Part shown: positions 33,773 through 47,200 of the stretch, piece by piece
How the letters are laid out: every line of letters starts with the position of its first letter
Numbering within the stretch: position 1 is the first letter of the stretch
NCBI GenBank assembly: GCA_963931865.1
Contig: OZ007505.1
Coordinates: forward strand, 11,937,101-12,001,100
Origin: Axinella damicornis
Taxonomy: Eukaryota > Porifera > Demospongiae > Axinellida > Axinellidae
DNA: 64,000 nt
Direction of reading: 5' to 3'
Notes under the pieces: generated by a model
Told to the model about the DNA's origin: nothing
Database searches by the model: none
The model's input: the letters and a program-made list of their open reading frames with translations, nothing else
Program-made: the position numbers and the translations under genes

Positions 33773-34857
33773 TGGTTACTATGTTCTACGATGACACAGC
33801 AACCGAATTAAATTTGTGTGAACTTTTAACCCAATTATCCATATTTGATTTCTAAACACGGGTATCACATGTTATAAGCACTGTATTTGAAATGGCTAGC
33901 TTGTACTATCGCGTATTTCTTTTCACAGTACTTGCAATAGGGATTGTGAAAACGCCAACTGGGGGGGGGGGTTAGTCTGCACCCCCGCAAGTAGCACCTT
34001 CACCGGATGCACGTTTCCAGTCCATTCGTGAGTATTTGTTATCTATGCTAATACTAAATATGTGTGGTCTCATTTGCTCAAAGGGCCGGTCCTGTCTTAC
34101 CTGGTTGATCCCCTGACTTTTATGACACCAAACTTGCTCACCTAGGCAAATGAGGGAAGGGGACAGTAGGTGAGCAAGTGAATTGAATGAAATAGGACTA
34201 ACATAATCTACTCAGGGCTATTGAAGAGGGAGCTACATGTAGGTCCATGAGGTGTAGTAGCCATCCAGCAGGTATATATGTCGATGAGTGGTCTCTGTCC
34301 TTGTAGTAGCCATTGAACAAGTAGGTCCATGTACATGTATGCACGCTGTTGTTTCTTGCTGTGGTAACATTTGGCTGAAGTCAGAACTTGGTTACCAAAA
34401 GTGCCAACCATTTGAAGAAATCGAGTTGCAGAATGTTGGAATTCACCGACTGGCTGGCTCACAATCTGCTAACTGCATGGTGATAGTCTTTAAATAGACT
34501 TGCTGTGTCTCGGCACGGCTTGGTATCAGCTCAGAGTCATGCAGAGGACACGAGCATGTAACCCAATCATGCTCAACTGTGAATGGCACACTGTGTATGG
34601 ATAGTCCTGGGTTCATGAGCTACCCACTAGCTATTGAGGCAAGATTTCAAGGTGAATATTGAATTTGAATTAGGACCTAATTGGCCATGCAGAATACAAC
34701 AGCAAGTGAACCAGCTGGTACACAATACAGACACAAATGCACTAGACAAAATGGCATTGTTCAGGCAGAGCCATAGGAGTATGTGCAGAAGGTGTTGTGA
34801 CTGAATGAATGTCTGAATGGCAGGAACTGGGAAGGTTTAGACAAAAGTAAAATCATT

Positions 34858-35500
34858 TCAAGGTGGGATCGAGGTTAATGAGTGGGAAGGTTTAGACAAG
34901 AGTGGAGGTAGGAACTTGTTAACTAGGTTTTCAAGTAGCCTCGTTCCCCATCCCACGCCCAGCTTTTCGTGGCTTGCAGTACGGTAAAGCTGGGCGTCTA
35001 CTCGGTGGCCAGCACTCCAAGCGTGTTCGATGACAGCAGATTTCTCCGGTCTGTAGAGGCGGCAGGCATCTTGATGTTCTCGGATTCTCATGCCGAAGGC
35101 TCTCTGTGTTTCTCTGATGTGCACTTTTCCACAGCTGCATGTTATCCTGTACACCACGTATGCCTTCAGTGCGTCAGGAAAGTGGTCTTTACTCTGGTTA
35201 GTGACTGTTGGAGGGTTCTCTGTGCAGTGAATACTGTTCCGATGTTGTAACTTCTGGTTATTCGCTTGATGTCTTCGCTCAGTCCTGCGATGTACGGAAT
35301 GCACATGGTAGCTACTGGAGGCTCCCGGTCTTCTGATGGTATCTTCTGTCAGTTTGCGTCTCTGATGAACGAAAAGAATTCTTCTATCCTTCTTGAGACT
35401 TCAGGAACATTTGCAATATGCAGGTACCTTAGCAATATGTCTTATTGCCCTTGTTGCATCTCAGCGATGCAAAAACGTTATGTTTGTAGCTGAGTAACTG
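34858..35500 (-). pseudogene. Penelope-like element remnant (GIY-YIG endonuclease region)
   Basis: On the minus strand the broken frames read IPYIAGLSEDIKRI (about 35303), a few stops later YVVYRITCSCGKVHIRETQR, then RIREHQDACR and AVIEHAWSAGH. In Penelope-like retroelements the RT is followed by a GIY-YIG nuclease with a CG-YIGET-R block; here Tyr and Gly of that block are His and Arg (HIR), so it is probably inactive. A truncated TAG-family arm lies at its 3' end (34936-34995). Confidence 0.75.
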
Positions 35501-35886
35501 TGAGCGACGAAATTTACAGGGCACTACAATAATTCCTAGGAAATACGGTCACTCCGTTATACTAGAGCGACCGTATATCCTAGGAAATTTCGTCGCTGCG
35601 ATGTTTTTTCCTGGCGGCGAAATTTCCTGTGACCCCGGGAGCGAATGATTGGCACTTCTCTGTACGGCATAAGGTGGAACTTACTGTTGCTGGTAGGGTA
35701 TCGGAGGGGACCCGAAGGGTCGCTAACGTGGATGTGAGCCCCCTGGAAGTAGCGAAACTTGAGGTGGGAAGCGCTACAACCTTGGCAAGTGCCGGGTGTG
35801 TGCGCTGTAGTAACAGTGAGTTCAGTCTTCTTTCTGAATCCTTGGTGCTAGGTGGTGTTGGCCTCCTCTCAGTGTAGTGAGCAGTC

Positions 35887-38238
35887 ATGACTACGAAGGT
35901 GAAGGTTGCCGTGCGGGTGTGCCCCACAAACAAGAGGGGTGAATGTCTTGGTGCAACTTCTTTTTCGATCGTCATTGTGATGATCAAAAAACTGTTGTGT
36001 CTCTAAGTTTTATGTGCTGACACCAGTTTTATATTCCTAAGCTTAAGCAGCAACTACAACTTGATCACATGACCTATTGACACACCTTTCCTGTAGTGTG
36101 ACTGCCGATTACAGCACACCAAAAGCCTTTCCTATACAAGCATAGATGATAGAGTTCTATTATCGATGATACAAGGACAAACAAATGTCCAAGATACCAA
36201 ACATAGTGGTACCATGTGCTATTTCCTAGCACATTAGCACGAGGCCCTGAATCGGGATCTATTCTCACAGTGTACATGTCAGTCATGCTTTAGCTGGCAA
36301 AGACCACTGTAGGGCTGGTGTGCTTCACACACTGGTTTAATCATGGTCGACCATTCTTCCCCCCCCCCCCCCCCCCCCCCTAATCACTTTGGCCGACCAC
36401 TGTAGGACTTATCCACAAGCACAGTACGGCAAGAGATTTTCAACCAGGAGGCTAGTGCACAGGGCCTTCTGAGCTTGCAGAACTACATGTACATGTGTGA
36501 AGGGAGCAATGTGGGGCCTTCAGGGCTTAGAGCAGCTGCATGTGGAGTCGAACAGTCAGCGTAGAGGACATCTTTACAGCTCAGGCTGTCACATGCAAGC
36601 ACATGGCCGGGCCACACATACGGATATGTAATCCATAGAAAAAGGCTAAGGCAACTTCGTCTCTTTCCTGATCGATTTTTTCCAGTTGAAACACACCCCT
36701 CCTCTCCACTCCTACTCCAGCTGCCTTTCCAGATTAATACACTCCTCCTCTAATTAGCCCTTTCTGCCCCTCCCACCTTTCCCTATCTAACCCTCGCTGT
36801 CCCTCCCATCGTTCTATCATCTTCCCTCTCTAACCTTGCTAACCCCTCCCACCCTTCCTTCTCTCCCCTGCAGAGCTGTCACTTGGGACGTATTGTGTTG
36901 TGGACATGCAGAACCATCAAACAATCCTGGAGGGCTTGTAAGAAGAAGTTTGGTATGTTTACCCAGTTCGCCTCATCCAAACGTAGCCCTAGATCAGTGC
37001 TATAAATCACATGTATGTCAAGGTGGTGCCCAAAACCCTTGTACACTCTTGGTAGAGGAAATTTAAAGTGTTCTGTGCAATGTTTGACTTCTCAGGAATA
37101 GCATGCATATGAAGAGTCTGAGACTTGGTGGCTTGCATACGCACGCGGCATTTTGGGCGGTCAGGTGATCATGGTTTGCCTTTCTCGTATGCTTTGACAC
37201 TCATTCCAATCAGTAGTAACAGCTTCATTTATTAACGAGATCTCGGCATTGCCTGCAGCAGATTCACCAGGCTCTGTAGAACCATCGCGCGTACCCAGCG
37301 TACATCGCTCATCGCTAGTTGCCTCATGCACTTACCGAATGTTCTAATTATCCGTTTTTTGAAAATACCGTTCACGTCCAAAAAATGCACCACCATGCAC
37401 GCATACCGTCGATAACGGTAAATATTGCCATACTGTGCAGGCCTATATACAATGTAGCTCTGACATACTGTATGAGTGACATCATGCTAAATGACAACCA
37501 CCAATGCTTAGACCCTCTCGCTGGTACAGGGAAGGACACTCTCACTGGTATAGGGACCCTATATAGGCACTACATTTAGGTTGAGCCTGAGGGAGTGAGT
37601 GGACTTGCAGAACATGGCGTGCACTAAATCTTTACCAACCTGTTCTACGGTGTAGCTCTCACTGGTATAGGCAGGAACCCTCTCACTGGTATAGGCAGGG
37701 ACACTCTCACTGGTACATTAGACAAATGCCTACTTTCAAGCTACATTGTTCATATTACAGCTTTTCTGTGAACAAGTAGGCCATCCAATACACGTTTGGT
37801 CACTACAAGTGGGTTCAATTGAATGGCAGATATCTCAAATGCTTGGAAAGGCTAATTAATCTCCAGCTTTTGTCATTCCCTGTAGAGTAACACTTGTGTG
37901 TCAATTGGTGCAGTGCTATCAGGCTGACCCCCACTGTAGTCCTCATCAATATTGTCGGCCAGCCCACACCTAAATCTTTGTCAAGCATGCCGTGACATAA
38001 GGATCCCATAGCCACTGATAAAAGATCACATTGTAGGGCAAAAGATCATGTGATGCAAGTAGCATGACGATGCAATATGCCCTCCTGTTGCCATAGTGAA
38101 GGATGCTGTGGAATCTATATATTATATGAGTCCCATGCACTAGAATGTAATTAAGTGTCTCAATTATAATATTCCTCTCTCTCTCTTGTGAACTCAATTG
38201 TATTCACGCACACTCTCAGGGGAAGGAAACCAAAAAAG
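35887..38238 (+). CDS. KIF13: KIF13 exons 1-3: motor N terminus, including a 19-nt microexon
   Basis: Exon 1 ends after AACAAGAGGG (phase 1). Exon 2 (36874-36937) completes Glu and encodes [20 protein letters not shown], in line with the conserved VVDM-NQT strand. Exon 3 (38220-38238) is only 19 nt, between CTCTCAG and GTGAGC, and encodes LGRKPKK when joined, just where relatives have a basic stretch before the VFAFD strand. Phases 1, 2 and 0 chain without a break. A conserved Arg (RVRP) is Cys here (TGC, one CpG transition from CGC). Confidence 0.75.
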
Positions 38239-41200
38239 GTGAGCCAACACACCTCCCCTAGATGCATGTGGGGGTAGTAGACCCTAGCCTCGGTCCCAGG
38301 CTCTCTCCTCTAAAAACGGGGGGAGGAGAGAGCCTGGTAACATTCGCGAAAAAAGCTGTCGACTTCCGGCGCGTCATCAGCCATGTGATAAATGAAGGAC
38401 ACACCCACTATATAAATAAATGTCATATGACTTAATAATCTGTCACGCGCTATTCGCAGCTAGTGAACGACGAGCAGAAGGCCTAAGGAGACGGTGTTGG
38501 ATTTCGTGGAGGGAAAGAACGTGTGCAAAACGATGGAGAGTATCGAGCGAGCGATGTCATATGCAGCAGAGCGACTGTCCATCGAACAACTGAACGACAA
38601 ACAGAGGGAGGCGGTGTTGGCTTTCGTGGAGGGGAAGGACGTATTTGTGAGTCTGCCGACCGGGTTCGGCAAATCCATTTGTTTCCAGAGCTTGCCCTAT
38701 GTACTCGACTATATGAAGAGTCCAAAGTTGTCGTCAAAAGAAGACGTCAGAGTCCACGAAGTTGTCAACAAGCACATCGCATTGATAGTCGAGCTCACAG
38801 CTGCCATCATGCGTGACCAAGTGTCAAAACTGCAATCTACGGGTATATCGGCAGCGTTTATAAATCACGAACAGAACGATGCCAGTATAAAGCAAAGTGT
38901 TGTTCAAGGACGATTTAAATTCGTGTACATCTCACCTGAGTCGCTGTCACTTCCCAGGTTCAGACAAATGCTGTATTCTGACCAGTACCAGCAAAACCTT
39001 GCTGTGTTTGCCATTGATGAAGCGCATTGCATTCTGACTTGGTAAGCAATAGCTTTGTTGTGTGCAGATAGTCAGCAAGCTTTGTGTGGTAGTTGACTAG
39101 GTGAAATGTTAATCTCATGCAGTCTAGTGGTTTGCCTGTAATTAACTGTACAGGAAATGAGTTAGTTTTATGCAAGTAATTTTTTTCCCCAGGGCGAACT
39201 TTCGGAACAAGTTCCAACAACTACGTAGGAGAGATCCGTGCTGTTATCAACGCAAAGGTAATGGCCTTGACTGCCACATGCACTAAAGACAACTGAGATG
39301 CTATCATGGCTGAAATGTGCATGGACCACGCTGTTGTCGTCACTCATAGTGCTGACCGTCCAAACATTTTCCTTGAGGTTCGTGAATTGCCAGGTAAATT
39401 TGACGAGTGGATGTCCATCCTGGAAGATGATGTTGAACTAGTGCGAACACTGGGCATTGCTGTGGATCGGAAAATCATATATTGTCGTTCTATTGAAATG
39501 GCATGTCGACTGTATGAACACTATGATGAGATGCTTGAAGACAGTGGCTACAATGACCCGAAAGGTAACCTAGTGCCGTCCAACAGAATTATTGCCATGT
39601 TTCACTCCGATTCCGCACTATCCGTGAAGACTTCAGTGACTGCCAGCTTAGCTGATCCAAATGGGGTTGTACGACGTGTATTTGCAACACAGTCACTAAG
39701 TATGGGGATTCACTGTCTCAACGTAAGAGAGGTTATTCACTGGGGCGTACCGAGAACACTTGAAGATTACTATCAGGAATGTGGTCGAGCTGGACGAGAC
39801 AACTTACCTGCAAGGGCAATCTTGTTATTTGCAGCTCGACAACTGTCTAGTTCTTTTTGTAATGAATCTGTTGTTGAATATTGTACAAGTGCAGTGTCAT
39901 CGTAGGAAGCTTATTGGATACTTCCAGTTTTCTGATGTGTACCCATCCAGTTCATCTCATTTGTGTTGTAACATATGTCATCCCAAGCTCATTGCACATC
40001 AAAGTTAATTGTCAAAAAACACATCTGAACCAACACCTAATCAACATTAGAGGTGTTAATTCCACAACCAGTTGGACCATCTATGTACACTAGATAGTGC
40101 AGCTACAATCCAAGTGACATCTCTGCCCTCTGCCCATGCGCATCAACAGCTGGTGCTAGTGCATCTATACGGTGTATGTGTATGGGCGTATCCAAGGTGT
40201 GGGAGTGCCGCTTACCGTATAACAACAATTTGCATATTGTGTGCAAAACAGAGTGCCTCGACTTCACATATAGCAGGGTTATTTTTTTTTCACACGTGAC
40301 AGACTAACAGATGAACAAAATAGATTGCTTAACCTCACTTTGCACATGCACGTGCGGAGTAACAAGCATACTTATTAAATTAGCTGACATGACAATCAAT
40401 CCCATACATCATTTCCTCAATGATACTATTTGTGTCATTGTGAGGGTTCAGTTGCATATGGCTTCCACACTGATTATGCTGGGATCGTTTCAGTTCTTTG
40501 TTCTGTGATTTGGAAAGTTTGGTTATGTGCCCTTGGATCCATTTCTCAAACTTCTTTTTGTCAATACTTGTGAGGTGGTTCCGAGGAAACAATGGAAATT
40601 TTAAGTGTGATCCTTTTGTCTCAAAAACTTTGTACTTGCGGTGGAGTGCCTCAAGCATTGTGTTTTCATCTACTTTGGAACTCTTTGCAGTATGGTGGAC
40701 AGCTTGCGGTGAAATGTTCGTGGCTTTATCAAAGCTGTCAATTACCTCATTCAGTGTTGAGAGGGCCAGTCCAGTACGGATGATAGTTGAAGAAGAGACA
40801 TTTCCTCCGGCAGTGGCTAGGTGCTGTTTGTATGCCCGGTTCCAGTGCTCCATTCCAAGGTCACATGGAATGTTATTGCCTGGTTTGCCCCTGGTGTTAA
40901 TGAAACGGCACCACTTCAGACGATATGCACCACGCTCAGTCAGCAATGCTGATGCTTCAGCTATCAGTCGAACACTTTCTGCAGCATAGTTTGTATGCCC
41001 AGTTGCTCTGAAATATAGTAACAACAGCTTCCAAATGGTGAGCATTCGCTCCCCATCTCCTTCACGGACAGCATCCTTGAACTCTTCCACTAGCAGCAAA
41101 TCTGCCATAAACGAACAGGCATAGCTGTGAAGGCCATGGCTGCTGGCATCAGATTTTTCACTTGATGTTTTAGTGGGGCTGAGACTGAACAGCAGGGATG

Positions 41201-44200
41201 GCATCACATATTCGTCCACAAACGTACCTATCATACTAGACAGGTATTGCCAATGTGCTTCTGCAGACTGAGTCAGGGATAAAAGGTAGGGCCACTCATG
41301 CTTTGTAGGTTTGTCGGTTTTTTAAGGATCCCATAGCCACTGATAAAAGATCACATTGTAGGGCAAAAGATCATGTGATGCAAGTAGCATGACGATGCAA
41401 TATGCCCTCCTGTTGCCATAGTGAAGGATGCTGTGGAATCTATATATTATATGGACGTGGGCGCCCGCAGCCCACTCGCTGCCTGTACCTTCAAGTGATC
41501 CGACCCAGCCAAGTGTTTTCTGATGTGATGTGAGGACGCGCTTCTTCCACGGCCTCGGATCGTCAACGCGCTTCATTGCACGTGTCCATTACTCGTGCAC
41601 CTCTGTATTTTATTTCTTGGACTGTATACATGTACCTCCGTATACTACTATGTACGCACACGTCATTATGACGTCATGGTTGGTTGTTGGTTCACAGGTC
41701 AAGGCAAAAAGGGGGATGTGTCTGGCAATTTGGTAACTGTGGCCCCGTGATTGCACTACTCTTTATGGGCTAGTCCCATAAGTGCTGTATGTACATGTAC
41801 ATGTGCAAACTGTATATGGTTGTGATACATGCATGTGTGGGCAACGATCTGTGGCTGTCCAACAACTGCCTGTGATTAGAAGAGATCACCCCTCCTACCC
41901 AGGTGATCCACCCCTTGTGCCCCCCCCTCCTTCCCATTTGATCACCCCTCCTTCCCATGTGATCACCCCTCCTTCCCATGTGATCACCCCTCCTTCCCTT
42001 GTGATCACCCCTCCTTCGAATGTGATCACCCCTCCTTCGAATGTGATCACCATTCCTTCCCACGTGATCACCCCTTGTATCCATATGCATGTGTTAATTG
42101 TTAGCTCTCTACCAATTTACCTGTGCGTCAAACCTTCCTCCTGCAGTCTGCCGACAAGAAGCCGAAGAACGCCTACATTCCTTACAGAGATTCAACTTTA
42201 ACATGGCTGCTGAAGGTATTTAATAGCATTCCCAGGTACATGTACAACTGGGGATAGACCTTATTCTGCTAAAATGAAATTCCAGCTTTCTATTGCTATG
42301 GCAACAACAACACCTTGCACCCATTGATCACCATGCTGATAGGCTTCATCCCAGATATGAGTGATAGCCTTCCCATACAAAATCTGAAGTTTGTATCCTG
42401 GAGGTGCCTCCACTCTAGGATTGTATTGGCTTCAATGGAGAAATTTCTGCTACAGTCTGTCCACTTCTAATAGCCCCGCTCTTTATAGGGAAAAATTGTG
42501 TTGCATAATGTAATTACACTCCTGGTAGGGGAAAAATTGTGCCGCATAAATAAATAATATAATGTTTGACTACTTGGGATTGGCCTGCAAAGATTCTGAG
42601 TACACCGCCGTGATCACTATCAAGCACTGACCTGAATGATAAAAGTTGGTGCTGAAACTCACCTTGGTGGTAGAGATATGAGCTCTTTTGTCTTGCCGTA
42701 GGCCGCCATTGCTCGAGCGCTCTCTTTGACTTCTGGTGGCAGACCGTTCTTAGGAAAGGCACACGAACATTGTGACCACACGGCCGTGATCGCTGTCGTT
42801 CACCGACGCTTACATAACTCACCGTGCTGGTTAAGTTGTGAGTGCTGTCATTATGTCTTGTCTTCCGCCATTGCTCGCGATCGACTGAGCCACGTGGCAT
42901 GTGCATTAATTTGCAATAATTAGCTTCGCTACGGCAAGGCAACCGCGGGGCTGCAACGGCTACCAGGAGTGCGGTTGCCCCTCGATCATATACAAATAAT
43001 TCGCCGTGCTTTTCGTACTGCAAACGACAAAAGCTGTGGTGGAGGCCTGGGAACGAGGCTATAGAATCTGCCTACACCGTGGTGTTCGCTATCATGCAGT
43101 GATCCAAGCGTACAATTTTGGTGGTGAAACACACCTTGGTGCTGGACATAATATTATATTATTATATACAAGCACTTTTGTCGTGCCATCGGCCGCCATT
43201 GCTCGAGTGCTCACTTCGACTTTCGTTGCCAGTACAGCTCTCACGAAGGGCCCACAAAGATTCAGACTACACGGTCGTGATCGCTCGTTCACTGACATAT
43301 ACATGCTGAAACTCACTGTGCTAGCAAAGTTGTGAGCGCAGTAATAATTTCTGGTCTCCCCTTTGGCCTCCATATCTAGCGATCAACTGACCGTGGTTGC
43401 CACATGGCATGTGCATTAACATGCGATACTTAACTGACGCTATGGCGAGTTGCAACTGGGGTTGCAATGGCTACCAAGGGTGCATGTTGCCCTTCGGCTA
43501 TAAATAAAGGTTAAATGATGAAACCGAGCAATCTACAGGATTTAGAGCCTGCGGAAACTATATAGACACCCGCACATGAAGCGCAAGGGTATCTATCTAT
43601 AGGTTTCCAAGGGATCTACATCCTGTAGGCCCAATGGTTTCATCGTTGGTATTTATTACTATACGGCCGGCAGTGCACATTATAATTTTTAAAAGCTGGT
43701 CTGACATAATGTCAGACCAACACCGGTATTGGTCAGACATGATCTGACACTAAAAAAATTTAATTGCCGGGTGGGAAGCTAGGCTAGCTTATGACCTTTC
43801 GGTGTGGGGTGGTAATCTGAGGGAATGCATGTAGGTACGTATGTATGTCGGTGAAGTGCTCATGTGTTCATTATTGTGGCCCCACAGCGAAGTCCCTGTC
43901 CACAATTGCTGTACCTGTGAAACCAGCGCGGAGGTAGCACACTCCAAAAGTGATTATGGGTTTTGGTTTCGCCGCTTCATGAATAATATTATACCTACGC
44001 AGACTGTCAATACATTAAGATTTTACGTGTCTGTGTGTACGTGTCTGTGTGTCTGTGTGTGTGTCTGTGAGTGACGGAAGTGGGATGTTCGTGGGGCGGG
44101 ACTAGACTATAGTGACGCGCGACCTTCGTACTTTAATTTATTTACTGAACCTCGAACTCGAGAAGAATGTTCGAGAACATTGGGCCCGGGCGCCGGGCAT

Positions 44201-47200
44201 GGGCTGGAATCCAGTATGCAATTGGGGAGCAGCAGCCGAAGCGGACGCAATCGGGCGAGCAGCAGTTGAAGCGGACGCAATCGGGGAGCAGCAGTCGAAG
44301 CGGACGCGATAGGGAGCAGCAGCTGATCATAAAAGCGGCGAGCAGCAGCTGAAGCGGACGCAAGCGGCAAGCAGCAGCTGAAGTGGACGCAATCGGGGAG
44401 AAGCAGCTCTTCAGAGAGCTGTCCGGCGCCGGATTACGCACGGTGGGCGAACAAGGGGGAAGTAGCTGAGCGAGCGAAGCGAGCTCAGCTACTTGTAATA
44501 CATAATCAGAACTATGAATACGTAAAGTAGGCACAGCTATGTTCACTGTGTGGCTTCCCACTGCGTATTCAATTGACGGCCAATGTGTCAGCGCAGAACA
44601 GTCAGTGGACTGCCATATCAGCTCTTCGCCCGGAATTTGGCCTGTTATAATGCGCTCTGGCCGGCATCCAATTAATTCGCTGTCTTGGACGAGCCAAGTC
44701 CAGCTCCACCTTCACGCTACATGCTCGCACGCTATACAGAGAACTGTGTGTTGTCTATGATGGCCTGTACAACTACAGATATATACAGGTGTAGTAAGTC
44801 ACAGTGTTAATTAAAGTTATGACCAATGACCAATCAGATTGCATACTATAACTTAATTAAACCTGTAGTATAATTGAAATGGCTGTAGTGTTTCATGCTA
44901 TATAGGTAGAGCAACCCTGTGGGAAGTATGGGCTCTGTTGTGAGACAAAGCTCTGTGATGTGAACATGGTATATCATCCCCTGCCAGATTCTAGTCACAC
45001 AATTAATGGTTTGTATGTGTGTATTGCATGACATTGGATTCTAGTGATGTAATGACTGGTTGATGTACGTACATGTATGTGTGTATCACGTGGCATCGTT
45101 TTATAGTCATGTGGCTTGTATGTGTATATTACGGATTCTAGTCACATACAGTGATGACTTGTACGTATGTACATGTACATGTATTATGTGACATCGGATT
45201 CAGGCACCACCCGTAATGCAAAATTTGAAGTTCTCGGCTCGGGGCTTCCACTACACATGAAATTGCACACACATGCACACATGCACGCACACATCACACA
45301 GGATAATCTGGGAGGCAACAGCAAGACAGTGATGGTGGCGACTGTCAGTCCATCCTCTGACAACTACGAGGAAACTCTCTCAACCCTGCGCTATGCTGAC
45401 CGAGCCAAGAGGATTATGAACCATGCCGTTATCAATGAAGACCCTAACTCAAGGGTGAGGGATGACGGGAGGGAGGGAGGAATGGGAGTATGGGGAGGTA
45501 TGGAAGTGGAGGAGAGGTTTGAGGTGGTGAAAAGTGGAATGCTTGGGGGAGGATGGTGTATGAGTTGTATTTGGCAACAGTGTCCCTCCTCCATTAGAAT
45601 TCCAAATTCAAGATTTTTTTCCCCCATCTCTTTTCTGCAGATCATCCGTGAGCTTCGTGAGGAAGTGGAACGGCTGCGTCTGATGATGACGGGGGGAGGG
45701 ACGGGAGGAGAAGGAGGTGGTATCAGTGCCAAAGAACTAAGCGAGCTGAAGGAGAAGCTGAGAGTCAGCAAGGACCTCAAAGGAGAAATGTGCAAAAGCT
45801 GGGAGCAGAAGCTTCTTGAGACACAGAGAATTCACCAGGTATATTTGTAGTGGTTTACTGTGGTGCACTGTTACAGTATTTACATGTACTAAAGGATGTG
45901 TTCTCCTATCATTGAAGTCACTTATGAATGCAACATTCCAAGGGTTTTTTTCCAATCCAGCCCTCCCCACCGTCCTCTCCTTCCTTCCTTCCTTCCTTCC
46001 TTCCCTCCCTCCATCCCTCCCTTCTCCCCCATGTAGGAGCGTCAGAAAGCGCTGGAGAACATGGGGATCTCGGTGCAAGCCTCGGGTATCGGAGTGCAGG
46101 CGGACAAGTACTACCTTGTCAACCTCAATGCAGATCCCTCCATGAATGAGTTGCTCATTTGCTACCTCAAGGTAACATCCAAAATGCAGCTACCGACAGC
46201 TTCTTTGGCTTGGCTACTGATAGATTCTGGGCTTTTTTGGTAGGAACTGACGCGGGTTGGTCGTGCTGATGTGCAGCCCTCGCAGGACATCCAGTTGCGG
46301 GGACTGGGTATTGCCAATGAACACTGTATCATCGAGATTGTGGACAGAGAGATCTTCATCACCCCAATCAAGGGATCAAAGTTAGCATCTGACCAGATCT
46401 GGACTTTTATCCTGCAGCTACTCTTTGATTGCAACATTCCCTCCCTCCCTCCCTCCCTCTCCCCCCTCCCTCCCTCCCTCCCTCCCTCCCTCCCTCCCTC
46501 CCTCCCTCCCTCCCTCCCTCCCTCCCTCCCTCCCTCGCTCCCTCCTCCCCTCCCTCCCTCTCTCCCTACTTCCCTCCCTCCCTGCCTCCCTCTCTGCCTC
46601 TCTCCATCCCTCCCTTCTCAGAACCCTCGTGAATGGCCAAGCTGTTACTAAGAGGGTCCAGCTACGACATGGTGCTCGTATCCTCCTTGGGAACAACCAT
46701 CTTTTCCGACTGAGTTGCCCTGGCCACCAGAGAGAGGGGGGCGATGAACCCATGGATTACGAGCAAGCGATGAAGGAGATTTCACTCTATGAGCTCATGA
46801 CTAGTGAGTTAAATTTGAAGTCTGTGATTTGCTTTTTGAGGGAGTTTTGATGAATCTGTACTAGAAAACAATGAGGATATCAACTCACAACCCTTCCTTC
46901 TCTTCCTCCCCCTCCTTACCCCCTCCTCGTCACTCCATTCCCTCCCTCCTCTTCGTCCTCATCCTCCTCTTCAACCTCCTCCTCCTCCACCTCCTCCTCT
47001 TCCTCCTCTTCACTTCCTCCTCTTTGTCCTCTTCTTCCACTTCCTCCTATTCTTCATCTTCCTTATCCTCCTTCTCCCCTCTCCTTCCCCTCCCGCCTCC
47101 TCCACCTCCACCTCTCTCCTTTCTCTTCCTCCTTCCTTGTTCTCACTCTTTAGACCCCGTGTACATCAAGATACAGCAGAACCTAATGGAGAAGCATGAA

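Noticed and set aside
38285..41330. TAG-family left end at 38285 as the terminus of the RecQ/DUF6589 element
   Set aside because: It starts TAGCCTCGGTCCCAGGC, but no matching right end with a 9-bp duplication was found after 41234; the nearest half-site, at 43054, has different flanks.
41698..41732. 35-nt candidate KIF13 exon ([11 protein letters not shown])
   Set aside because: It is in phase with the exon at 42147 and lies in a variable loop region, but this cannot be told apart from chance; it is mentioned only within the motor-end entry.
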